Shown: piece by piece, positions 8,301-14,099 of the stretch
How positions within the stretch are numbered: position 1 is the stretch's first letter
How the letters are laid out: every line of letters starts with the position of its first letter
Origin: CAYGTK01 sp964352775
GTDB taxonomy: Bacteria > Bacteroidota > Bacteroidia > Chitinophagales > CAIOSU01
DNA length: 16,005 nt
Direction of reading: 5' to 3'
Assembly: GCA_964352775.1 (NCBI GenBank)
Contig: CAYGTK010000084.1
Coordinates: 1 to 16,005 of the forward strand
Translations under genes and position numbers: made by a program
Notes under the pieces: generated by a model
What the model was told of the DNA's origin: nothing
What the model saw: the letters and a program-made list of their open reading frames with translations, nothing else
Database searches by the model: none

Positions 8301-9587
8301 AAAATAGCCGAGAAGGTCTGGAAAGACTGGGAGGCTTTTGCTGCTTATGCCTTCAATAAGTCGCACTCTACTTGTTACTCTGTTGTAGCTTTCCATACTG
8401 GATTTTTAAAGGCCAATTATCCGCCAGAATATATGGCGTCGGTGCTCACACATAACATGAGTGATATAAAGAAAGTGACTTTCTTTATGGAAGAATGCCA
8501 GCGCATGGGTATTCCTGTATTGGGTCCTGATATTAATGAGAGCGCTTACAAATTCACAGTAAACGACAAAGGCGAGATACGTTTCGGATTAGGTGCAATA
8601 AAAGGAGTTGGTGGAAATGCCGTAGATACTATTGTAGCCGACCGTAAAGAAAATGGGTTGTTCAATTCCGTATTTGACCTAGTTCGGCGAGTTAACTTAC
8701 GAACGGTCAACAAAAAGAACTTAGAGAACTTAGCCCTAGCTGGCGCTTTCGATTCTTTCGATCAAGTGCATCGCGCATCTTACTTTGTAGATATGGGGGG
8801 ACGCTCATTCTTAGAGAATGTGGTACGTTATGGCTCTTCTCATCAAGAGAATGAAAATTCAGCACAAGCATCGCTATTTGGAGGCGGATCGTCAGTAGAA
8901 TTACCAGAACCACCAATACCACACGCTGAGCCTTGGGGATTATTGGAGAAGCTGAATAAGGAGAAAGAACTAGTAGGTATTTACATATCGGGTCACCCGT
9001 TGGATGATTTCAAGTTTGAGTTGAATACATATTGCAATACCAATTTAGGTCAGTTACAAGACCTTACTCCCTACAAGGGTAGGGAAGTTAAAATAGCTGG
9101 AATAGCATCTGAGGCACAGCACCGAGTTTCTAAAAATGGTAAGCCCTTCGGTAGTTTAACCATTGAGGATTACAATGGTAGCCTCTCTATGATGTTCTTT
9201 TCTGATGATTATTTGAAGTATAAGTCGCTTTTGGAAAAGGGCTATTTCTTGTACATCGTTGGAAGTATTCAAGCTAGAAAATGGGGGAATACAGACGAGC
9301 TTGAGTTTAAGGTGACCAAGGTAGAACTCTTATCAGAACTACGTTCTAAGCTTTCGAATGGTATTAAGATACGATTGGCTGTAGATGCTTTGACGGAAGA
9401 GTTGATAAAAGAAATGGAAGCTATTTTTACGAAGCATCCTGGGCCAGAAATGATACAGCTATCACTCTTTGATGTTGATGAAAAAATTAAGGTCGATCTA
9501 TTTAGTGCTAATTACAAAATAGACCTGAATAACGATGTATTGGCTTACCTAGATGAGCATCAAACCTTGAAGTATGAGCTAGGTTGA
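5319..9587 (+). CDS. dnaE: DNA polymerase III alpha subunit with fused N-terminal exonuclease
   Basis: Main replicative polymerase, 1422 residues. Domains in order: a DnaQ-like DEDDh 3'-5' exonuclease (about 1-190; D6 and E8 in FDTETTG, D105 in HNVEFD, H169 and D174 in HNAAYD, all five catalytic residues present); a PHP domain (about 255-480) that keeps HLH (257-259), H293 and E318 but seems to lack other metal ligands (see findings); the C-family polymerase core with GPGRGSAAGSA (613-623), catalytic D655 and D657 in PDIDIDF, and D822 in KMDFLGLK; a thumb/fingers region with YRPGPLEYIP (901-910) and AFNKSHSTCYS (1011-1021); a helix-hairpin-helix IKGVGG (1094-1099); and an OB fold (about 1255-1335). 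QASLF (1183-1187) is a likely beta-clamp motif. Exonuclease-polymerase fusion is, as I recall, usual in many Bacteroidota. The ATG at 5319 places FDTETTG at the expected N-terminal position. Confidence 0.97.
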   Translation: MFLIFDTETTGLPKNWNAPVTDLDNWPRLVQLAWQLHDEEGQLIEDKNYVVTPDGFTIPYNSIKIHHITMDIASEKGIPLSEVLKEFDTALAKTKFVVGHNVEFDLNIMGAEYLRSDLANPMLDYEAIDTKDESIAYCALPGGRGGQFKWPKLEELHEKLFGAKFAEAHNAAYDVEATTRCFLELVRLGIIDEKRLSWDVATMQRFREVNPTVIEPVGIKAESFPDPYAPEAKAAGNKIVTTDLDEEVIAKASSFSHLHCHSQFSVLQSTSKVKSLVTKAKAMDMPAIALTDHGNMFGAFVFVREALAAGIKPVVGCELNVTEDRLDKTRQNNGSQQVLLAKNKAGYENLIKLCSMSYTEGFYYVPRIDKALIEQYKENLIATTGGLWGEIPYLILNVGEQQAEEAFLWWKEQFGEDFYVELNRHSLEEEQVVNETLLRFCKKHDVKYFAANSSYYDVREDAVTHDILLCVKDAESVNKPKKYIGKRGREFRYGFPNDEFYIKSTEEMAALFSDMPEALATTAEIIEKVEPYKLQRDVLLPKFDIPAGFETEDDYLRHLTYEGAKGRYPEITDEIRERLDFELATIKNTGYPGYFLIVQDFTSEARKMGVSVGPGRGSAAGSAVAYCTGITNVDPIKYDLLFERFLNPDRISLPDIDIDFDDEGRDKIIKWVTDKYGKDQVAQIITYGTMAAKSSIRDAARVMELPLGDADRLAKLMPDTSLAKLFGLSPKELSAKLNSDQLDKAKELIKLAQGNDLSAKTMQQARKMEGSVRNTGIHACGVIITPAPITNYVPIAVAKDSDLPVTQFDNSVVESAGMLKMDFLGLKTLTIIKDAIKLVEERHGVKIDPDEIDLSDQKTYELYQRGETNGTFQFESAGMQKYLKELVPDKFGDLIAMNALYRPGPLEYIPNFVARKQGREPITYDLADMEGYLAETYGITVYQEQVMLLSQKLAGFTKGQADMLRKGMGKKKKEIIDELKPKFLNGCEERGHDVKIAEKVWKDWEAFAAYAFNKSHSTCYSVVAFHTGFLKANYPPEYMASVLTHNMSDIKKVTFFMEECQRMGIPVLGPDINESAYKFTVNDKGEIRFGLGAIKGVGGNAVDTIVADRKENGLFNSVFDLVRRVNLRTVNKKNLENLALAGAFDSFDQVHRASYFVDMGGRSFLENVVRYGSSHQENENSAQASLFGGGSSVELPEPPIPHAEPWGLLEKLNKEKELVGIYISGHPLDDFKFELNTYCNTNLGQLQDLTPYKGREVKIAGIASEAQHRVSKNGKPFGSLTIEDYNGSLSMMFFSDDYLKYKSLLEKGYFLYIVGSIQARKWGNTDELEFKVTKVELLSELRSKLSNGIKIRLAVDALTEELIKEMEAIFTKHPGPEMIQLSLFDVDEKIKVDLFSANYKIDLNNDVLAYLDEHQTLKYELG

Positions 9588-9620
9588 GCCTTTTTGGGAA
9601 CTCTTCCGACCTTAATTTGT

Positions 9621-9628
9621 TAATTTTG
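9621..9628 (+). promoter_or_regulatory. Predicted promoter -7 box for trxA
   Basis: TAATTTTG is an exact match to the Bacteroidota TAnnTTTG element and lies 35 bases before the trxA ATG, giving a leader of about 25-30 bases. A TTTTTG run at 9591-9596 could be the -33 element, but the 24-base spacer is slightly long. It would let trxA be transcribed independently of dnaE. Confidence 0.5.
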
Positions 9629-9663
9629 CTGATTCGAATAACTAAATAAAACTTATACAGCTT

Positions 9664-9981
9664 ATGGCACTTGAATTAACAGATAACAACTTCGCAGGAA
9701 CAGTACTGGAGTCGGACAAAGTATCAATTGTAGACTTTTGGGCAGAATGGTGTGGACCTTGTAAAGCAATTGGTCCGATCATCGAAGAATTGGCAACCGA
9801 ATATGACGGTAAAGCTGTTATCGGAAAAGTGAATGTTGATCATAACCCAGAGATCAGTGCTAAGTATGGTATCCGCAATATTCCTACTTTATTGTTCATC
9901 AAAAATGGTGAAGTGGTAGATAAGCAAGTTGGTGCAGTACCTAAAAGCGTATTAGAAGAGAAGCTTAAAAGCCACATGTAA
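9664..9981 (+). CDS. trxA: Thioredoxin
   Basis: A 105-residue cytosolic thioredoxin of standard length. The active site is WCGPC (29-33, redox cysteines C30 and C33), preceded by VDFWAEW, and the conserved cis-proline is P74 in NIPTLL. There is no signal peptide and no extra domain, so it is the general protein-disulfide reductase that supplies electrons to enzymes such as ribonucleotide reductase, methionine sulfoxide reductase and peroxiredoxins, itself reduced by thioredoxin reductase (not in this window). It follows dnaE by 76 bases with its own predicted promoter and is closed by a strong terminator, so it probably forms a one-gene unit. The frame and start are unambiguous. Confidence 0.98.
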   Translation: MALELTDNNFAGTVLESDKVSIVDFWAEWCGPCKAIGPIIEELATEYDGKAVIGKVNVDHNPEISAKYGIRNIPTLLFIKNGEVVDKQVGAVPKSVLEEKLKSHM

Positions 9982-10003
9982 GCTTAAAGCGAATAATATT
10001 TTG

Positions 10004-10040
10004 GAAAGGGAAGTATAAATCATACTTCCCTTTCTTTTTT
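10004..10040 (+). terminator. Rho-independent terminator after trxA
   Basis: A perfect 13-bp inverted repeat (GAAAGGGAAGTAT at 10004-10016 against ATACTTCCCTTTC at 10022-10034) with a 5-base loop is followed directly by six T residues. It lies 22 bases after the trxA stop and should end transcription from dnaE or trxA before the DUF58 gene. Confidence 0.92.
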
Positions 10041-10065
10041 GTTCGTTGGGGTAAGGTTATCTTCG
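10038..10065 (+). promoter_or_regulatory. Possible promoter of DUF58-hydrolase operon
   Basis: TTTG at 10038-10041, formed by the tail of the terminator T-tract, is followed after 16 bases by TATCTTCG (10058-10065), one mismatch from TAnnTTTG. A start about seven bases further on would fall at or next to the ATG at 10073, implying a leaderless or nearly leaderless message. The call rests on consensus matching only. Confidence 0.3.
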
Positions 10066-10072
10066 ACAAGGC

Positions 10073-10987
10073 ATGACATCAATAGAGCATTTAACAGAAC
10101 TACATCAGCTAGACAATTTAGAACTGCTAGCTAAGCAGGTAGTAGAGGGTACCATTATAGGGCTACACAAAAGCCCATACCATGGTTTCTCGGTAGAGTT
10201 TGCAGAGCATAGACTCTACAACCCAGGTGAGTCTGTGAAAGACATCGACTGGAAGGTGTATGCCCGAACGGATAAGTTATTCGTTAAGAAATTTGAAGAA
10301 GAGACCAACCTAAGGTGTCAAATAGTTATCGACTCCAGTTCGTCGATGTATTACCCGGCGGATAAGGACTTTAAGAAGATCCACTTCTCTATTGTCTGTG
10401 CTGCTGGATTGATGCACTTGCTAAAAAAGCAACGCGATGCTGTTGGCTTATCAGTATTTTCCGATGAAGTAGAAGAGAATACACGAGCTAGAACTACCCA
10501 AGTACATCATAAATTGATGTTCGGTAAAATGGAGGCTTTACTAAAGCAACCTGATGCTAATAAAAGAACAGCTGCAGCCAAGTGCTTGCACCAGATAGCT
10601 GAAACCACACACCGTCGATCACTAGTAATGATATTTAGCGACATGATGGATAATGTGGAGGAAGCAGAAGAATTATTCTCAGCTCTACAACATTTAAAAT
10701 ACAATCGCCACGAGGTGGTTATGTTCCATGTAGTGGATAAGGCCCATGAGTTGGATTTCGAATTCGAGAACCGCCCGTACGAATTCGTGGATATGGAAAC
10801 AGGCGAGAAGGTGAAACTGCAAGCCAATCAAGTGAAAGATCACTACGTGAAGCAGATGGAAGAGTATCGTCAAGCCCTGAAACTGAAGTGTACCCAGTAC
10901 AAAATAGACTTTGTAGAGGCCGACATTGCCAAAGACTTCAGCCAGATACTGATACCTTACTTTAACAAACGTAAGAAGCTGTATTAA
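10073..10987 (+). CDS. DUF58 domain protein (vWA-like fold)
   Basis: A 304-residue soluble protein of the DUF58 family. The family signature NPGESVKDIDWKVYARTDKL is at 50-69, followed by FVKKFEEE, then a von Willebrand A-like domain with an intact MIDAS start D87-S89-S91 (DSSSSM) and a second acidic strand MIFSDMMD near 185-192. No membrane segment, unlike the longer DUF58 proteins that begin with two helices. Relatives usually sit beside a MoxR-type AAA ATPase and BatA/BatB vWA membrane proteins and are thought to work with the ATPase in a chaperone or metal-insertion role that is poorly defined. No moxR or bat gene is within this window. The stop overlaps the start of the hydrolase gene as TAATG. 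The ATG at 10073 is the only sensible start, 32 bases after the trxA terminator. Confidence 0.92.
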   Translation: MTSIEHLTELHQLDNLELLAKQVVEGTIIGLHKSPYHGFSVEFAEHRLYNPGESVKDIDWKVYARTDKLFVKKFEEETNLRCQIVIDSSSSMYYPADKDFKKIHFSIVCAAGLMHLLKKQRDAVGLSVFSDEVEENTRARTTQVHHKLMFGKMEALLKQPDANKRTAAAKCLHQIAETTHRRSLVMIFSDMMDNVEEAEELFSALQHLKYNRHEVVMFHVVDKAHELDFEFENRPYEFVDMETGEKVKLQANQVKDHYVKQMEEYRQALKLKCTQYKIDFVEADIAKDFSQILIPYFNKRKKLY

Positions 10988-11748
10988 TGGAATTGAATTA
11001 CAAGGTATTTGGCGAGGGCCAACCTTTGATCATTCTTCACGGCCTATTAGGCTCGCTCGATAATTGGCAAACACTAGCCCGCCAATTTGCGGAACAAGGT
11101 TTCAAAGTATTTACGGTAGACATACGTAATCATGGGCGATCGCCGCATACGGCTAGCCATAGTTATTCAGAGATAGTAGATGATCTGCTGGAATTCTATG
11201 AACAACAAAACTTGACCAAGGCTTCCATTATCGGTCATTCCATGGGTGGAAAAGCGGTAATGCAATTTACTTCTGAAAATCCTGACAAGGTAGATAAGCT
11301 GATAGTAGTAGACATTGCTCCCAAAAAATACTCACGTGGTCACGATAGTATTTTTAAGGCTATGTTCGATCTGCCCTTAGAGGAGATAAAAAGTAGAGGA
11401 CAGGCAAATAAAGCTATGGAGGATAGTCTGCCTGATTTTGGCGTGCGCCAATTCATTTTAAAGAACTTGGATAGGGAAGACGGCAAATACGTGTGGAAAC
11501 CGAATTTAGAGATACTCTATCGCGACTACGATTATGTTAGTGGCGCTGTAGTTAGCACCAGTCAGGTGGAAGTGCCAACACTTGTTATTAAGGGAGAACT
11601 ATCAGGATACATTACAAAGGAAGATGAAGCTGAATTTGCTAATCACTTCAATCCTGTAGCGATTATAAGTATTCCTAAAGCAGGTCATTGGGTGCATGCT
11701 GAAGCACCGAAGCTTTTCTTTGAAGCTGTGCTCGATTTCCTAGCCTAA
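10987..11748 (+). CDS. Alpha/beta hydrolase, YbfF/ABHD11-type esterase
   Basis: A 253-residue single-domain alpha/beta hydrolase with no signal peptide. The oxyanion loop HGLLGSLDNW (18-27), IRNHGRS (46-52), nucleophile elbow GHSMGG (83-88, S85) and catalytic H234 in AGHWVH are all present. The likely acid is D109 in VVDIAP, as in the YbfF esterase subgroup, because the strand-7 position carries KGELSGYI rather than a clear Asp. Such enzymes hydrolyse acyl esters or thioesters; the substrate cannot be told from sequence. The start overlaps the DUF58 stop by one base, so the two are probably translated together. Its TAA abuts the stop of the convergent ABC exporter gene with no base between them. 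Confidence 0.93.
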   Translation: MELNYKVFGEGQPLIILHGLLGSLDNWQTLARQFAEQGFKVFTVDIRNHGRSPHTASHSYSEIVDDLLEFYEQQNLTKASIIGHSMGGKAVMQFTSENPDKVDKLIVVDIAPKKYSRGHDSIFKAMFDLPLEEIKSRGQANKAMEDSLPDFGVRQFILKNLDREDGKYVWKPNLEILYRDYDYVSGAVVSTSQVEVPTLVIKGELSGYITKEDEAEFANHFNPVAIISIPKAGHWVHAEAPKLFFEAVLDFLA

Positions 11749-13590
11749 TTACGAAGCCTGTTGGCCTTCAAATTGAAGTTCTACCAAGTGGTTGTATAAG
11801 CCATCGCTTTTAGTCATCAACTCTTCGTGTGTTCCTTCTTCGGCTATTACGCCATTTTCTATTACCAGTATTTTATCAGCATTTCGAATAGTAGATAACC
11901 GGTGAGCTATAACAATAGTAGTTCTATTGGTCATTAAGCGATTCAAAGCATCTTGTACCAGCTTCTCCGATTCAGAATCTAAAGAACTAGTCGCCTCATC
12001 CAAGATAAGTATCCTAGGGTCCTTTAAAATGGCTCTGGCGATAGCTACACGCTGTTTCTGCCCTCCTGATAGTTTAATACCTCTCTCACCAACCAATGTA
12101 TCTAGTCCTTCTGGGAAGTTATCAATAAAGTCGCGGGCATTGGCTTGCTCTGCTGCTACTATTATCTCTGCATCGGTAGCTTCTGGTTTTCCGTAGGCAA
12201 TATTCTCTCTTATCGTACCTCCAAATAAAATAACTTCCTGCGGCACTATACCGATATGCTTTCTTAATGCCGTTTTATCGTATCCACTCAGTTCTTTATC
12301 ATCAATGGTTATAGAGCCCTTGCCTACTGGGTAAAAGCTCATGAGCAGTTGTACTATAGTCGATTTACCAGCACCACTTGGCCCAACTAAAGCAACAACT
12401 TGCCCAGGTTCTACCTGAAACGATAAAGACTTCAGTACTTCTACTTCTGGTCGGCTGGGGTAGTTAAAAGCTACATCCGTATAGCGTACTTTACCAATAA
12501 GGCTTAAAGCTTTAAATGTAGTGGTGTCTACTTCTGACTCTTCCTCCAGTATATCATTTATTCGTTCTGTGGCACCAATGGTCTTCAATATTTTGGCATA
12601 AATATCGCCGAGACTACCTAGCGATCCACCAATAAACACGGTATACATCACAAACGAGGTAAGCTTACCTACTGTCATTTCATTCGTATCTACCAGCCTA
12701 ACGCCGTACCATAATACCAATACAATACCACCAAATAATCCAAAGATGATAAAGGATATAAAGGCTGCCCTATAGCGTGCTGCTTTCAGGGCAAGGTGAA
12801 CTACTTTATCCATAGACGAACGGTAGCGGCCTATTTCAAAAAGCTCATTTGCAAATGCTTTCACCACATGAATGGCCTGTAGGGTCTCATCCACTCTTAC
12901 GTTGGTGTCCGCCAGCGCATCTTGCGTTTCTTTCGATAGCTTACGAATGAACCTACCGAATATTACAGCTACCAATATAATGCCTGGATAAGTAGCCAGC
13001 ATAACTAGCGTAAGCTTAGATGATAACCAGAAGAGAATGGGAATACCTATCAATAGAGTAGCTATCTGCCTTAAGAACTCTGCCAATGTGGTTGAAATGG
13101 TATCTTGAAGCTGGGTAACATCATTGGTGATACGACTTACAAGCTCACCTACCCTACGCTCTTCAAAGAAGGGGATGGGCATGGTTATCATCTTGTTGTA
13201 TAACTCTTCACGGGCATTGGCCATCCCTTTTTCACTAACTGTTGCGAACAGGATGACCCGCATGTAAGAGAAAATAGCCTGTAATACTAAAATAACAAGT
13301 AACACAAGGGCTACTTCGTTTATACTCAAATTTTGAAAGAGGTTACTCTGCCCTTGAAGATTGCTACTGGTAGAGTCTACTAACTCACCAATAACAAATG
13401 GGAATGCCAATGCGGTAAGGCTAGAGAGTACTAAGAAAACGGAACCTATGGCAAAAGTGCCTTTATAGGGTTTTATGAAGCGATATATTTTAAGCGCTTC
13501 CTTTAATTCACTGAGGCTAATTCGGCGTTTCTTTTCTACTTCTTCTTCCACGGGGTAAAAATACAGTTTTGAGGTGTAGCCATACTCCAT
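11749..13590 (-). CDS. MsbA-like ABC exporter half-transporter
   Basis: A 613-residue fusion of an ABC type 1 transmembrane domain (about 40-340, six expected helices; clear hydrophobic stretches near 45-67, 92-113, 175-190, 194-212, 278-298 and 307-330) and an ATP-binding domain (about 366-605). The ATPase motifs are complete: Walker A GPSGAGKST (403-411), Q-loop Q451, signature LSGGQ (507-511), Walker B ILILDE (527-532) with catalytic E532, and switch H563 in IAHRLST. It should work as a homodimer in the inner membrane. MsbA-type exporters flip lipid A core or other lipids, while related proteins export drugs or peptides; the sequence does not decide between them, so no symbol is given. There is no N-terminal peptidase domain. 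It is divergent from the YjbQ gene (32-bp spacer) and appears monocistronic. Confidence 0.93.
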   Translation of the reverse strand: MEYGYTSKLYFYPVEEEVEKKRRISLSELKEALKIYRFIKPYKGTFAIGSVFLVLSSLTALAFPFVIGELVDSTSSNLQGQSNLFQNLSINEVALVLLVILVLQAIFSYMRVILFATVSEKGMANAREELYNKMITMPIPFFEERRVGELVSRITNDVTQLQDTISTTLAEFLRQIATLLIGIPILFWLSSKLTLVMLATYPGIILVAVIFGRFIRKLSKETQDALADTNVRVDETLQAIHVVKAFANELFEIGRYRSSMDKVVHLALKAARYRAAFISFIIFGLFGGIVLVLWYGVRLVDTNEMTVGKLTSFVMYTVFIGGSLGSLGDIYAKILKTIGATERINDILEEESEVDTTTFKALSLIGKVRYTDVAFNYPSRPEVEVLKSLSFQVEPGQVVALVGPSGAGKSTIVQLLMSFYPVGKGSITIDDKELSGYDKTALRKHIGIVPQEVILFGGTIRENIAYGKPEATDAEIIVAAEQANARDFIDNFPEGLDTLVGERGIKLSGGQKQRVAIARAILKDPRILILDEATSSLDSESEKLVQDALNRLMTNRTTIVIAHRLSTIRNADKILVIENGVIAEEGTHEELMTKSDGLYNHLVELQFEGQQAS

Positions 13591-13601
13591 GACTACTTGG
13601 C

Positions 13602-13609
13602 TATTTTTG
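13602..13609 (+). promoter_or_regulatory. Predicted promoter -7 box for YjbQ-family gene
   Basis: TATTTTTG matches TAnnTTTG exactly and ends 13 bases before the ATG at 13623, which implies a leader of only about 5-8 bases. No good -33 TTTG is seen; the upstream region lies within the start of the divergent exporter gene. Confidence 0.42.
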
Positions 13610-13622
13610 TAAAAAACAGCTT

Positions 13623-14033
13623 ATGGTTCAGCATGTTCATCTTCAGCTACCCGCCTTTTCTAGGGGATTTCATTTGATAACCGATAAAGTGCTTCAAGCA
13701 GTTCCTCAACTACCAGAGAATGGCCTTCTTAATATTTACATTATGCATACCTCAGCAGGCTTATGCATCAATGAAAATGCCGACCCTTCCGTAAGGGTGG
13801 ATATGGATTTTAGTTTTGATAGGTTAGTGCCTGAAGACTTACCAGAATACACCCATACTTACGAAGGCTCCGACGATATGCCAGCTCATGTAAAATCGGT
13901 ACTTACAGGAAACTCTATTAGCATTCCTATTATCAATAACCGCTTGGTTCTTGGGACTTGGCAGGGCATCTATTTGGGTGAGTTTAGAGATAGGGCTTCA
14001 GGAAGGAAATTGATCATCAGTATATACCAATAA
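13623..14033 (+). CDS. YjbQ/UPF0047 family protein (secondary thiamine-phosphate synthase)
   Basis: A 136-residue cytosolic protein covering the whole YjbQ (UPF0047) domain. Conserved elements are MHTSAGLCINENADP (41-55), DMDFSFDRLVP (60-70), HTYEGSDDMPAHVKSVL (78-94) and LGTWQGIYLGEFR (110-122); the histidines H42, H78 and H89 form the presumed metal/active-site cluster. Family members show weak thiamine-phosphate synthase activity when overproduced, which gave the family its database name, but the physiological role is not settled, and no thiamine genes are nearby to support it. It is transcribed alone, divergently from the ABC exporter, and ends directly at a strong bidirectional terminator. 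Confidence 0.93.
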   Translation: MVQHVHLQLPAFSRGFHLITDKVLQAVPQLPENGLLNIYIMHTSAGLCINENADPSVRVDMDFSFDRLVPEDLPEYTHTYEGSDDMPAHVKSVLTGNSISIPIINNRLVLGTWQGIYLGEFRDRASGRKLIISIYQ

Positions 14034-14066
14034 AAAAAGCCGCTCCAAATTTGGAGCGGCTTTTTT
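14033..14066. terminator. Bidirectional rho-independent terminator
   Basis: The perfect palindrome GCCGCTCCAAA/TTTGGAGCGGC (14039-14060) is flanked by A6 (14033-14038) and T6 (14061-14066). It therefore has a GC-rich stem and a terminal U-run on either strand. It lies between the convergent YjbQ gene, whose stop it touches, and the T9SS protein gene, whose stop is 33 bases away. Confidence 0.93.
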
Positions 14067-14099
14067 CACTTAAGATCTTGTTCTTACAAGAACGTTGTC

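Noticed and set aside
8707..8922. Minus-strand open frame inside dnaE
   Set aside because: The sense frame is unbroken and conserved; no promoter or family support.
14071..14095. Small inverted repeat GTTCTT/AAGAAC between the terminator and the T9SS gene
   Set aside because: The arms are short with a two-base loop and no T-run; too weak beside the strong terminator at 14033-14066.
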